Notes: generated by a model not told the origin, from the sequence alone. Positions 10,601 through 22,361 are shown, counted from the first letter of the stretch. The stretch: DNA of 64,000 bases from Diplosphaera chodatii (GCA_032358165.1 JAALGY010000017.1:2232001-2296000), one strand, 5' to 3'. Program-made: numbers and translations.

Positions 10601-13600
10601 AGTTGCATGGCGGCACACCTGCAGCAGCCGGCGAGCGTCCACCAGCGACGCCTGCCGCGCCAGCAGCTCCGCCCGCAGCCGCTTGAGCTCGCGCTCGTAC
10701 TTGCGCAGCAGCGTGCGCTGGTCCACGTCCTCGTTGAGCCGCGCCGCGTTCTTGATGTTCTTGGCGCGGTTGGCGAACTTGAGCGTCGACAGCGACTCTG
10801 CAAACAAATCAGCTGTCTGAGCTGGTGCGTCACCAGCCTACTGGGCATGCTCCAGGAGCTGAGACTCCAAGACTGGCACAGTCAGTGTCTTGCAGATGCA
10901 GAGCCAACTTCGTCGAGGTGATGCCCATTGGTGCAGGTGGCAGGGATGCTGCGCACCGCTGAGGCCAGGAGGGGAGCCGCACCATAGAAGGCGTCCATGG
11001 CGGGCGAGGTCATGCACATCATGGTGGTCTTGCAGTTGCCGCCCAGCGAGTCCTCCAGGATGCGCGTGAGGCGGGAGTCGCGGTAGGGAACGTGCGGCCG
11101 GCTGCCGCGCGCGTCCGTCAGCGCCGCGATCACGTTGCCCAGCGCCGACAGGCTCTGGTTGATCTTCTTGCTCTCCTCCAGCCGCTTGCCTGCAGCCCAG
11201 CCGGCAACAGATCGGGCCTTATCGGCAGTCCAGCAAACCGTCCCCGCGCATGCTTTTGCAGCAGCACGTGGAGTTCTGCATCAGGTGCAGGAGCATGACG
11301 CGCGGCATGACTGCAGTCACGGTGAACAGCGCCCAGAAACAGCCGCACCTGTGGCGCCGGTGATGTGCACGCGCTCAGAGCCGGCCAGGTCCACCAGGTT
11401 GAGCTTGCCAACGCGCACGCTGCGGCGCACGTCCTCCCCTGTGGTGCCTGCAGGACATTGCGCGCCAGTGCTGCCGTGCAGGCATGTTGAGGTGTGGAGT
11501 TGTGGGCGGTGTCACGGCTGCTGCGGCTGCCACAGACTGCAGGCGCCATTGCTGCACCCCGCGGCCCTGCCTACCGAGCACGCTCGCACTGAGCACTGTG
11601 ACGATGTACAACAGCACGATACCTGGGTTGGCCATGGAGGCGCGCAGCTCGGCGATCTGCTGTGCAGCCGCCTCTACACCGCCGTCATTTCACCGCTGCG
11701 CCAGTACTGACTGCTCCACAATGACGATGAACACCTGGCCACAGCAGCCGCAAAACGTGTCACTTCCTTGGTGCAACAGATTGCAGGCACAGCATGCTGA
11801 CATCAGGACAGGGCAGGTGTGCTGCTGAATGGCAGCAGCAAGTGCACAGACGAGTGCTGGGATGCTGTCGACATGTGCCCGGGGGCGCCCTTCCAAGAGT
11901 GCCACACCGCATGTGAGCGACTGGACATCTCGTTCAGCTTCGTCGCGCCGGTTGCACGCTGCTCTGCACCCCGGTCCATGAGGCCATACACCTGCAAGAG
12001 TGCAGCGGCTGCTGCGTTGGTCACCAGCGTCGAAACAGCATGTTGTGCCATGGCGCCGGGCAAGCCCACAGCAACTGCTGTGTGCAGCATACTGGCACAA
12101 GCGTCACCACTGGCCAATCAAAATGCAAAATTTAGGATATATGCAAAGAGATTATTTTTGACTTACAGTCAGGTAAATCCAGAAATTACACATGAATACA
12201 TATTACAGCAATTAAAAGCTACCAATTGGTCAAGCACCTCCTCGGGGGTGCGCACGACCCACTCAGACAGGCCGTCCACGTAGATGCCGCGCTTCCGGTC
12301 CTCCCGGATGCCCAGGTTGGTGCGCTCGGGCTTCAGCAGGTCCGAAATCACCTGCCGGGCGCGCAAAGGCGGGACGTCACCCTCAAAGGCACCCCGCAAC
12401 CCAGTGCAAAGGCAACATGTCTGCGCAGACATGTTGCTCGGCGGCCAGCCCGCGGAAGAGCAACTGCAGACCTGCATGAACAATGCAGAGACCAAGCAGA
12501 CGTCCTGTGCCACACAGAAGCCGGAGAGCTGTGCGTACCTCGTTGTAGATCTGCAGGTAGGATGCACGGACCAGGAACTTGGAGTGCGGCGCGGCGTCAT
12601 GCTCGATTGCAGCGAAAATGTCCTCGATGGCTCGACGGATGATGCCACGGCCTGACACGACAGCAAATAGCTGGGGCACCAGCCACTGGCAGCCAGCATC
12701 TCAGTTTGCGCAGCAGCCCTCACGCAGAAACAACACTCATGTATGCGTGTGTCTGCTTGCATGGTGTGAACAGACCTGGGCCGGAGCGTTCCCCTTCCAT
12801 GGTGAACGTCTTGCCAGTGCCAGTCTGCCCATACGCAATGATTGCGGCATTGTAGCCCTGCATTGCCGCCAGGATGGCAGTCAGCATGCGAACTCTGTCA
12901 TTGGGGTGCAGCCTCAATCGGCTGCACCCCAACCTCGGCTGCTTTCACAAGACCATCTGGACTGCATTCCATCGCCATCAGAGTCACCTCGAGCACTTGC
13001 TTGACGGAGTCCCGTGCCGAGTGCGCATACACCTCCTCCTGCGTCGAATCTGGACTGTACACCCTATCAAAGGTGTAGCGGTAGGTGGAGTAGACCTGCG
13101 ACCGCACCAGCACGCTTGGCGACCTCTCCACGCTGACTCTCCAATGACAAAAGGCACGGCTGAGGGGTGTCACTTTCTTGATGTATGCAGCCAACCCACC
13201 ACGCCGTTGTCCACATGAGCGGTGCTGGTGTTGCCGCTGGCGACAGAGGACCGCAAGTTCTCCGACAAGGTGATGGTGTGGCGCTGCTGGTCCACCAACG
13301 TTGTGTTTTGCGACTGCAGGCAAATCACCAGTGGTCATGCACGGCTGTCCTTGATTCAACGCCTGTCATGGCATCAGCTGCTGGCCATCACCGCACATCT
13401 CACCTTGTACTCGCGCGGCAGCGATGGTCGCACACGAATGGCGACCTGCATGTGCACACATTTCGTGCATGTTTCGCATGACCCGTGTCAGATGCGCATT
13501 GGACAGGACCATTGAAGGATCGGTGTGCAGGACTGTCTAGGCAAATGTAGCATGTGACAAAACCACCCCTGCTGTCCCACACGACACTCCACCCACCTTG

Positions 13601-13755
13601 AAGTTCTCGTTCGGTGCTCTGGAAAGCGCCACTGCGCTGTCATACCCGTCTTCATACATGTGATAAGCGTCATCACGGCTGGTGCCATCGCCGAGCCTGC
13701 CATTGGAAGGACTCGTATCGAACGACACCGATGCAGCGGTATGAGGTCTCTCCAT
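7648..13755 (-). CDS. Kinesin-like motor protein, N-terminal motor with coiled-coil tail
   Basis: Twenty-one deduced exons, about 878 residues. Motor exons: 13755-13597, 13445-13404, 13313-13215, 13095-12988, 12857-12776, 12651-12539, 12351-12238, 11991-11908, 11734-11708, 11656-11623, 11447-11349, 11189-10983, 10797-10619. Tail exons: 10356-10175, 9891-9789, 9532-9402, 9184-9043, 8927-8734, 8650-8350, 8157-8014, 7740-7648. Motor landmarks in order: 'VAIRVRP', P-loop '[16 protein letters not shown]', 'YLQIYNE', switch I 'NEMSSRSHA', switch II 'VDLAGSER', '[17 protein letters not shown]'. The neck and tail are heptad-rich coiled coil with a low-complexity insert. The subfamily was not assigned; there are no armadillo repeats. 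The frame 11734-11623 would contain an in-frame TGA unless a 51-nt intron (11707-11657) is removed, which I assume. One intron holds a Rep-like insert. Confidence 0.88.
9690..9772. other. AT-rich island in a kinesin intron
   Basis: About 80 bp of almost pure A/T with TAA/TTA runs and an imperfect inverted repeat (gacaatt ... aatttgtc), set in otherwise GC-rich sequence inside the intron 9533-9788. It has no coding content. It could be a decayed insertion or a simple-repeat expansion. Confidence 0.6.
12116..12229 (+). pseudogene. Endogenous CRESS-DNA virus/plasmid Rep-like fragment
   Basis: An AT-rich block of about 110 bp lies in the kinesin intron 11992-12237, on the opposite strand to the gene. 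Its plus-strand frame is open for about 35 codons and contains an F-R-I-x-A-K stretch followed by 'FLTYSQ', which matches motif I of the HUH-endonuclease Rep proteins of geminivirus-like single-stranded DNA elements; downstream residues form an amphipathic helix as expected after motif I. Codons are A/T-ending, unlike every neighbouring gene. Motifs II, III and the helicase are absent, so it is only a remnant of the N-terminal domain. The pentamer CCAAT occurs at both edges (12114-12118 and 12222-12226), possibly a target duplication or microhomology. Confidence 0.62.
12904..12936. repeat. Perfect 13-bp inverted repeat in a kinesin intron
   Basis: The arms ttggggtgcagcc / ggctgcaccccaa are separated by a short loop within the intron 12858-12987. 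The transcript could form a stable hairpin close to the 3' splice site of the P-loop exon. No function is known. Confidence 0.6.
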
Positions 13756-14407
13756 GTCAACCACACACCGCAGCCAGTGGGTGTGCTATGGCGTCGCCCG
13801 CCCGCAGGCTGCCATCATCGATCCCTCACGGCAAACGCTGATCTGACATCGAGTTCTCGTAGCAAGGAAGTCTCTTGCTGCTCCGCACTTCAAAGCTGTC
13901 CAGTGCGCTGGATGTGCACCAGATCCACAAGTACAGCCAGGCAAGGCTGACGGGATGTTTGTCAAACTTTCAGATGATGGCTGCTCGCTGCACGCCGATC
14001 AACCGGTCTGTGCACGCTTCGCTGACCGAAGCCATTATTCGTAGCAATGGCAACGTCGAAAGTACTGCTGTCTGGGATCGGTCGTCGATCCTTTTTGCAA
14101 AGCTGTCATCGCGCCTTTTGCCCAGATAGGGTTTGCAACAGGCCTGATAGCCTGTTGTTGTCTGCTTTCATCAGAGGATCACCTGGATCAGACTCGTGTT
14201 TTGAGCTTCATAAGTCGCTGTGTGACGCAAAGGCACGGCTTGTCATGAGGCGAATCCTCTTGACGTGCTGACAGCACGCTTTCCCTTTCCTATGCGAGCG
14301 GCGGCCACGACAGCCACCTCCTGCTCTTCACTCTGCGCCGCAGCGCCGCAGCGGTGTGTCGAAGTTCGAGCACGGCTAAAGTGGCGTGCCGTCAGTGACA
14401 CTTCGAC
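13756..14407. other. Divergent intergenic region, kinesin / dihydroorotase
   Basis: About 650 bp between two start codons on opposite strands; it should contain both promoters. No coding exon or recognisable regulatory motif could be assigned by eye. Confidence 0.5.
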
Positions 14408-16381
14408 ATGCCGGTAGTCACAGCACATCAGATGATGCTGCGCTCAGCAGCATGTGCAGCCCAGCGGCAGAGCGCACGCCGATGTGCCGCTCGCCAGCTG
14501 ATGTGCCGCACGGTGGCAGCGGCCGGCGACGCCGTGCCAGACAGCCTGACCATTACCCGGCCGGACGACTGGCACCTGCACGTGCGCGATGGCGGCGCCC
14601 TGGCCTCCGTGGTGCCACACAGCGCCGGAGCCTTTGGGCGGGCCATCATCATGCCAAACCTGCAGCCACCAGTCACCACAGTGGCACAGGTGAACTCTTG
14701 TACCCGTTACTGAACCGCGGCTGGTGCATAGCATGAGGGACTGCTCTGCAGCTGGTCCGCAGCGATCTGCCGATCAAGGTGACACATATTGCAGGATGCG
14801 GGTGATGAGGAGGATCCATGCCGCAGGCACTGCACTACCGGGAACGCATCGCCGACGCGATCCCCACCGGCAGCAGCTTCAAGCCGCTGATGACACTATA
14901 TCTCACAGACAGCACACCTCCCGAGGTGATGAACATGCTGATGGACCATGTAGCTCTGACTGCGGTGCTCCTATTGTGCTGTTGCCTAGCTGCTGTCAGT
15001 CGAAGCCTCTGAATCTTCCCGCACCGGCACACCGTCAGGAGGTCAGCGCGGCCAAGGAGGCGGGCGTGGTGGCGTTCAAGCTGTACCCTGCTGGTGCCAC
15101 TACCAACTCAGACTCTGGCGTGACAGACATACAGCGCGTGATACCCACGCTCCATGCAATGGCAGAGGTGAGACCGGCACCCATGGCCACTGCATGCTGA
15201 AAGTCCGATCCCTGCTCAAGATCGAGCAAGATACACATTTTGTTTCAGCACAACGGCATCAAGGTCACCGTGATGGTCATGGTTGATGGCCATTGATTGA
15301 TCTTCTTGTGACTCGGTGGGAACGACTGCTGTAGGCAGGTGTGCTGCTGCTGGTGCACGGTGAGGTCACGGACCCTGCGGTCGACTTCTTTGATCGGGAG
15401 GCAGTCTTCATTGAGCGCCACCTGGCGCCGCTGCTCGACAAGGTCCTGCCCTGTGAATGCTTTGCATCGAGCTGCAAATGATATGAATTGTCTGCCGGTG
15501 CTGACCTTGTTGTTTGCAGCCTGTCGACCGATCTGTGGTGCATTGCGCAGGTGCCAGACCTCAAGGTGATCATGGAGCACATCACCACAGCAGATGCCGT
15601 CGAGTTTGTCCGCTCGGGTCCAGCAGGCCGTCTGGCAGCCACCATCACGCCGCAGCACATCCTGCTGAACCGCAACTCCCTCTTCCAGGTGGAGCCTGGG
15701 TCACTACCCACCCATACTTCATCCCAGCCTGCAGGTCGACATACATGTATGTCTCTGAATACTTCAACAGTGGGTCTCGTGCTATTCTGCTGCAGGGTGG
15801 GCTGCGGCCGCATGCATTCTGCTTGCCGATCCTGAAGCGCGAGCGCCACCGGGAGGCGGTGCTGGGCGCTGCGGTGAGCGGCAGCTCCCGCTTCTTCCTG
15901 GGCACAGACAGCGCGCCGCACGCCAAGGGCGCCAAGGTGGGGGGTGCCACTGTCTGCCGACCCCTTGCCAGCAGTAGCCATTGAGCATGTGGCTCGATCT
16001 GCGCAGCAGTAGGTTCGTCACTGGACGACTTTCAAACCCTGCGGCCCTTGTCACCGATCAAGTCAAGTGCGCAACCCATAAATCGAGTGCGCCCTCTGCT
16101 GCATGCTTTCACAGGAGTCAGCGTGCGGCTGCGCTGGCATCTACAGCGCACCAGTGGCACTGCCCCTATATGCGCACGCCTTCGAGGAGGCTGGTGCCCT
16201 GCAGCACCTCGAGGCATTTGCATCGCACAGCGGTCCGGACTTTTACGGGCTGCCACGGAATCCAGACACCGTCACATTGCAGCGGCGGCCATGGCAGGTG
16301 CCTGACATCTACGACTTCGGCGACACCAGCATTGTGCCGCTTTGGGCGGGACGTACACTAGACTGGCAGCTGCAGACATAA
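14408..16381 (+). CDS. Dihydroorotase, organelle-targeted (pyrimidine synthesis)
   Basis: Eight exons: 14408-14689, 14827-14925, 15039-15167, 15249-15263, 15335-15442, 15551-15688, 15796-15936, 16115-16381; 392 residues, all phases match. It closes carbamoyl-aspartate to dihydroorotate in de novo pyrimidine synthesis. It belongs to the PyrC-type class: the metal-binding '[11 protein letters not shown]', '[10 protein letters not shown]', the lysine region '[18 protein letters not shown]', '[10 protein letters not shown]', '[13 protein letters not shown]', '[11 protein letters not shown]' and the catalytic 'GTDSAPH' are all present. About 45 N-terminal residues before the domain are rich in Arg, Ala and Ser, consistent with a transit peptide; plant DHOases are organellar. 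The fourth exon is only 15 nt. Active-site residues appear complete. Confidence 0.94.
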
Positions 16382-16743
16382 TGCCACATAGGGCTTGGTC
16401 TCAGGCTGCAGTAAAGTTGAAATAATTACAACCTTATGGGCGGCAGTCAGGGTAGTCACTCATGAACAACACATGACTTAGAAAGGCTGATCTCAATCGC
16501 AATGCTAATTGTTTCAAATTCCACGGCAATCTCAGAGCGAGATCCATTATTGTTTCAGCTGCCGGTGTGATGTTGTAGCCGCACGAAATGCTGTGTAAGA
16601 CTGCTGCCAGCCCGCAGAACGCTGATAGCTAGGTGTCGCCAAGGTGCAACAGATCGACAGGCAGCCAGCCTGCCGGGCACATTGTTCACGAGCACTGCAG
16701 CTCGACAGCAGCGTGCCCTGTCCGCCCTTGCCCAAGTTCAGCC
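16382..16743. other. Convergent intergenic region
   Basis: Short spacer between the dihydroorotase stop (+) and the SKIP5-like stop (-). It is mildly AT-richer than the flanks and presumably the two 3' UTRs; no gene was seen. Confidence 0.55.
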
Positions 16744-18691
16744 TCATGCCGCAAATTGATGCGCCTGCGACCATGCACGTGCACGCTCGTCCAGCAGCGC
16801 CTCTGCCTCCACCTCGCCAAGCGCTACCGCCTTGCGCTTGTTTGACGCCTTAACGCCTGCTGACCTGGGCTGGGCTGTCACAGGGGCCACACCTGCCTGC
16901 TTGGCCGGCACCGCCCACTCCTGTGCTTCCTCCTGCAACACATGACGGGTGCAATTGCCATGTGCACATCGTGCCTTGCCATCTCACTTGACCAGACCCA
17001 GCAGCACACTTGTGTTTGTGTTGTCTCGCCAAGAGGGGCAACACTGCCTACCTTGACAACGAGGGAAACTGTAGAAGCTGGTGTGCTGCTGGTGAATGCC
17101 ACTGCTGCATCTGGGTCTGTCTTCACAATTGCTGGTGCGGATGCTGCATCCACCTCGAACCAGAAGTAGACCAGCTCCCTGAAGATGCACCGCACATGCT
17201 GCAGCGCCCCTGTGCCAAGGGTCTGGATTGCGCTGCAACCACCCTGCAACAAAGCGCAGGAAGCTGATGAGACACTCCGCACTGAAATAGTCAATGTTCG
17301 CATACCAGGAAGGTACAACACAGGAAGGTGTAAACGTCATGCTGCAAAAACTGACGGTGTGCAGCCTTGCCAGAACCCATGAATACACACCTGAATGGCA
17401 GTCTCCACTACCGTCAGGCGATGTTGCCGCAGGGGCTTGACATCCTCTGGTGCCAGCGGGTTCAATTGGTCCCCAGCGGCATTGGCTGATGTCACGATGG
17501 CTGAAAACAGGTGGTCCAAGCCCTTCGCATCGCACTCCAGGGCGCACTGCTGCACCTGCGTAGGTGGGGATGCTGTGAGACAACAAGCACCAAACCCAGC
17601 GTCCAGTCTGCATCTGCAGGCCCTTTGCCGCTGTGAGCTGTGCTGCTGCGCAGATGTGCAGCACACTGACAATGGTTGCCACCTGCTGTTGCTGGTCACT
17701 CACCCACAGACTGCCCTGCTGGTGGCGCACGCACGCTGCCCTTGCTGCTCGCACCGTTACATTGGCCACCTTGCCCGAGCACCGGAAGTCCAATGCGGCT
17801 GATGCCCCCACCCCACACTGCAGGTTTGACAGCGTCAAAGGTCAGCACCAGAATCATCGCCACTCTACTACTTTCTGGCTCGTACGCATGGCACCAGCTT
17901 GCCAAAACTCTCTCTTGGAGTAGGTCAACAGGTGCACCTCGATGATTGTATCGGCAGCAGAAGCGCCCCCGCCAACAATGTGTAGCGGCCAGTTGATCAG
18001 CACATTGCTGACCACATGAGGCACGTCACCAGCCGTCGACTCAAGCATGATGGTCTCGCCTGGCCTGCAGTCAACAAGTTCAGCAAGTCTTCAGTTGCCG
18101 CCCAGCTGCCAAGTCAGAAGCATGTGCAACCAGCGCACATCACGAGCCTGCCCAAGCAGCAGTGCTCAACCCGCGAGGCGGACCTGCTGTCGTCCACGGC
18201 GTCCTGCAGCGTGTCGTAGACGTGGCGGTACAGGGAGCGGCTGGTGCGGCCGCGGCGAGACACCACCAGCGCCAGGCGCCCGTCCTGGATGATGTCCCGG
18301 CAGCGCTGCAGCAACGATGTACATTGTCTCCATACAGGCTGCTGGCTTGTTTGACTATATGAAGCGTGAGTAGCCGAGGCATTCGCCAGTGTTCTGGTGA
18401 GTCGAAGGTGCGCACCCTGCAGGTGCCGGCAACGCTGAACACATCCAGCGGCGACAGCTTGCGCAGGATGTGGGTGATGCAGTTGTCGTCCAAGTCATCC
18501 AGGAAGGTGCGCTGGACCTGCCGCGGAGTAGGACGCCGTCAACATGCCGCTAGTTGATGAGCATGCGGTGACAGTGCACAGTTGACCTTGAAGTCCCTGC
18601 GAGATGGGATGTGCTGCACTGAGCAAGCAGGGTGCAGCTGCCAATGAGACTGCTGCAGGGTATGCACCTGCAACTGCGTGAAGCGGGCCAT
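16744..18691 (-). CDS. SKIP5-like F-box protein with beta-helix domain
   Basis: Eight exons: 18691-18668, 18517-18416, 18305-18184, 18064-17938, 17817-17704, 17555-17391, 17243-17052, 16932-16744; 344 residues. The F-box is 'LDDNCITHILRKLSPLDVF'. A right-handed parallel beta-helix (pectin-lyase-like) follows, with 'RPGETIMLE', 'WPLHIVGGG', 'CSGKVANVTVRAA' and 'ELVYFWFEVD' placed as in plant SKIP5, a Skp1-interacting F-box protein. The C-terminal 60 residues are charged and less conserved, with a basic patch (KASNKRK). The first 24-nt exon was chosen because it supplies the nearest in-phase ATG with a good donor; it is the least certain part. The function is probably SCF substrate recognition; the target is unknown. 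Confidence 0.83.
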
Positions 18692-19116
18692 GATGCACGT
18701 TGTTGCAAACGCTCCTTGGGGTGAGGACTTGCTTCACAGAGGGCAGGCACGCCACTACTCAACGGTCACCACACGACGCAAGGTTAGCATCACTAGACGT
18801 AGCAGGAAGACATCTTGCGAGGTTGCGACTTGATAGCAAAGGATGAAGTCTGCAGCCGTGCCATTTGGTACAAACACGTCGTCACGTACATGACCCTGCT
18901 TGCAAACCCTGTTGTCGCTACTTCGCGGCTTCAAGCTCACACGCTGCCGGCACTTCCGCTTGTCCAGTGTATGTACACACTTCCGAATTGGACGACAGGC
19001 TGCATGTCGTTGTAGGTGTTGCAGCATCACTTGTATCGTAAGCTCAAATTTGAGGGACAGCTGCGCAGTTGCAAGGAGCAAGGAGAGTAGGCAGCATGTA
19101 GGCCTGCTGGCCTAGC
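18692..19116. other. Divergent intergenic region
   Basis: Between the SKIP5-like start (-) and the tweety/prominin-like gene start (+). A minus-strand open frame (18755-19081) shows no family motif and could be an unspliced 5' UTR or chance. Confidence 0.45.
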
Positions 19117-22100
19117 ATGAGCGCTTTTGCACTTCCTAAGGTTGTGTACATCCCAGCGTGCAGCACGCTCTCAGCAGACGACTACGATCCCAACAGAGCG
19201 GCGCTTTTCGACCCAAGGGACTCCACTTACTACAAGGTGTTACACCGGCAGCCTGTGCAAACTCAACATGTTGCACACGAGCATCTGCACGAAGCTGTTG
19301 GTGCGCGCAAGATGCGCACTGAAGGACAGGCATGTCATTTCACAGGAGCTTGTACCGTCAACTATTGGAGGATTTTTGCTCGGCTCCATCTGCGTCGTGT
19401 GTGCTATAGTGCAGTCAGTCTGGGTGAGCAGATGTTTGAGTCCCAAGTCAGAAGACTTTAAAATCTGCACGTTCCATATTGCGCTCGCCGGCAATGTGCA
19501 GAGCCTCCTTGCCAGTGTAAGGCTGATGGCAGTATGGGTGCCTCTGCAGCTGCTGGTGTCGATTCTCAGGCAGCGGACATGGAGGCACGAGCTGCAGCAG
19601 CTGGACGCACAAGACAAACCCAGCTCGCCAGGGTGCGAGCACTGTGTGAGCCTGCCATCCGCAAATCTGCAGGGTAGCAGTGTTTGACGTGCCTGAGCTG
19701 CTGCCTCTCCTGCTTGTGTGCAGGGTCAATGTGCAGCTCGGCGGCAGCGGCGCAGCAGTGCATGTGGATGCAAACAGCAGCTGGAAGCACGAAAGCAGCG
19801 AGGAAGGCGGTGGCACCACCGCCAGCACCAGCAGCGGCAGCAGTGCGGAGCTCCGCGGCTGGCGGGCCAGGGTTGTTCAGGCGCTCGCCATTGCCGCAGT
19901 CGCGATGTGCGTCTGGGCGCTGGTGGAGTCGATCCTGTCGACCCACGGGTCAGCGCAGAAATTTTGGGACGTCATTGACGACGCCCAACAGCAGGTAAGC
20001 TGTGCAGCCCAGATGAACGGCGATGGTCCTTGGAGGGCTGCCTGCAGAGCTGCTTGAACGGCTGCAATCGGCTGGTGCAGCGTGTGTGCTCCGCTACTGG
20101 TATTGTGCATGGGGTGTGGTGGCCATTGACATCCGTCGTGTCATGCACACAGCTGGACACTGTGCTGGCGACCAGCCAGGCACTCCTGCAGGCGTCCAAG
20201 GACATCCGCAGCGCCTTCCTGGTGCTCTGGTGGCGGACAACAGCAGGTGCACATCCGCCGACGACACGTCTTCTTCTCCAAAGCTTCTGATGCTGCAGAT
20301 TAAAGACTCTCATGTGCGAGTCATGGCCAAACATGTGTAGACACCCTTGCCTGGTCTCGCCACAGGCAAAAGCAGCCTATCAGCGGGCGTGCCAGCCAAT
20401 GCGTCAGCTCTGTTGCAGCAGGCGGCGCAGCAGTTTGCGCCGATCATCCTGTCAGCAGAGCAGTCGGCAGCCCAAATACAGACAAACGGCGTCGAGGTCG
20501 GTCGTACGCCCCTCAGTAACTGAAGATTGAATGACTGTAGACTTCCATGTTCGTGGACTCCAGTCTACTACACGCATCTGGGCCGTGTGGCGGCACCTTG
20601 GACCAAAGCAAAGTTGTCTTTCAAAAGTGGGGACTGTTGTCTTTTGAAGTGGGGACTGGGGATCAGATGTTAAACCTCACGTGCATGACATGCTCTACAT
20701 TGAGCTGCAGGCGCTTGAGGCCTTGGAGGACCAGTTCAAGGGGTCGACGCTGCGGGTGCAGAACTTCGAGGTGCCAGTCGTCATGTCGGTTTTCTATGGG
20801 CTGCTGGGCGTGGGGTGCGCTGCGGGGGGCTGGCTGGCGCTGAAGGGGCGGCGGCCGCTGCTGCTGGGCTGGCTCACCGCGGGGCTGTGGCTGCTGTCCG
20901 CCTTCCTGCTGCTGTTCGGCGCAGGTGACGCAGGCTGTGCCGCATGCACACTTCTCCACTTGCCCTGTGTGTGACATGGCTGCAGCCGCATGTAACTGCT
21001 GCTGCCACATTGGTTGCCTCCACCCCATTTACTGTCTGCTGGTCCAAGCAGACCTGTGTCGGGTGTGTTCAAGTTGCAGGGGTGATGAATGGCGGCCGCA
21101 CGGTTACAGACGACACCTGCCTGTATGCTGAGGCCCTCGCCCTCAGGACGGCGCAGGAACAGCCATCAGGGGTGCTGCAAAACCAGCTGACGCTTGGGCT
21201 GCGCTACTACTTTGGCGTGGCCCAACTGCCGGTGCGTCTGTTGTCTCATCCCTGTCATGCCGCTCACACGGTGCCATTGGCACCTGCCGGGGCCAGCTTG
21301 TTCTTGCTTGTGCTGCTGCATCACTGGTATGCAGTAAGGTGCTAGACCGTCACACGTAACCGATTGGTCACGTGCTCGTGCTGCAGGTGCACCTGGTAGC
21401 GGGCCTGATCTACGGCCTGGACTTTGACAGAATACAGTCCGCGCTCGCCTCGCCCGGCATCAGAAACGTACGCCCCGCCGACCGGATCCTGCACCCGCAG
21501 GCTTGCAACATGACCTCTCTTACTAGCCAGCGATGAGCAAACACGTGTTCCCTGCTCGTCGTGCAGATCACCTCGTTTCTGCGCAGCGATGCGGGCCTCG
21601 ACGCAATTGCGACCGGCAAGTTCAACGCCACGGGGCTCCGCCTCGTGACGGCGCTGCCAGCCACCCTCAAAGGCCTCGATCAGAAAGTGGACGACCTCGC
21701 AGATGAGATCAATGTTGCGGTGGGTTCGATGCAGCATCAGAGTGAAGACCCTTTGTTGCAGGCAACATTGTTCTGACAGCCATCCATCCATCCGGCTCTG
21801 TCAATGAACGGCACATGGTCCAGCAAGCGGCGCCTTGCACATAGTGCATGCTCACCCTGCCTGGTCTAGCCTCCTGAGCCGCTGCCATGCATGCGCAGGC
21901 CTTCGACCAGCTGTATCAGCGGGCGAAGGGCGTGCTGTGCTGCGAGTGGCGCGACGACGTGCGGGGGCTGTTTGCCGCGTGGACCACCTGCGGCGTGGCC
22001 GTCATGCTGCTGTGTGCGGCCCTGAGCTACCGGGTGAGCTGCCCAGGCTGCTGCTGCTGTTAGCAACATGAGCAATAAGGACAGCGAGCACGGAGGAGTC

Positions 22101-22361
22101 AGCGCGGACAACACGCCCACGCAAAGCAAACTGACCTGCTTCTCCCAGTTGCTCATGAAATGAGCTCACTACAAATTCGTGAATCTGTGTGGTGGTGTGC
22201 AGGTGTATGGGCTGGTGGTGCGGCCGGGGCAGCCCGCCAACCCGCTGCGGCGGCTGTGGCACGAGCTGGCCGACCGGGGCGAGGGCCTGCGCGCCCACTG
22301 GTGCGGCCTTGTCGATGCATGGTTCGCTGCCCTGGCTGTGGGCGGAAGCTGGGTGCAGTAG
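19117..22361 (+). CDS. Multi-pass membrane protein, plant tweety/prominin-like type
   Basis: Proposed exons: 19117-19236, 19346-19423, 19737-19994, 20153-20229, about 20373-20496, 20711-20924, 21080-21231, 21387-21467, 21567-21719, 21899-22033, 22203-22361; about 516 residues. About five hydrophobic helices are visible: 'TIGGFLLGSICVVCAIVQS', 'ALAIAAVAMCVWALVESIL', two in exon 6 ('VVMSVFYGLLGVGCAAGGW', 'WLTAGLWLLSAFLLLFGAG') and 'GVAVMLLCAALSY'. The order (loop helix after TM2, 'DDTCLYAEAL' after TM4, long luminal loop, last TM near the C-terminus) matches plant plasma-membrane proteins related to tweety/prominin. The molecular role is unknown. Boundaries around 19737 and 20373 are the weakest. 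The last exon overlaps the first copy of a tandem duplication, so the C-terminal 30 residues may have been remodelled. Confidence 0.72.

Noticed and set aside
11623..11734. Selenocysteine (TGA) codon in the kinesin
   Set aside because: No kinesin is known to be a selenoprotein and a phase-preserving GT–AG intron explains the stop more simply.
13446..13596. Additional kinesin N-terminal exon between 13446 and 13596
   Set aside because: Direct joining gives '..NFK' followed by 'VAIRVRP', the normal start of a kinesin motor; inserting the extra open frame breaks the phase.
7648..13755. Assignment of the kinesin to the armadillo-repeat (ARK/KIN-UC) subfamily
   Set aside because: The motor loops around the 'L-S-E-W-V-V' segment do not match that subfamily and no armadillo repeats follow the coiled coil.
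18755..19081. Minus-strand open frame upstream of the SKIP5-like gene as a separate protein
   Set aside because: No recognisable motif, no better coding signature than chance, and not needed for the adjacent gene model.
19500..19680. Alanine-rich plus-strand open frame in the second intron of the tweety/prominin-like gene
   Set aside because: It ends in a stop, is low-complexity, and no splice pair connects it in phase to the transmembrane exons.
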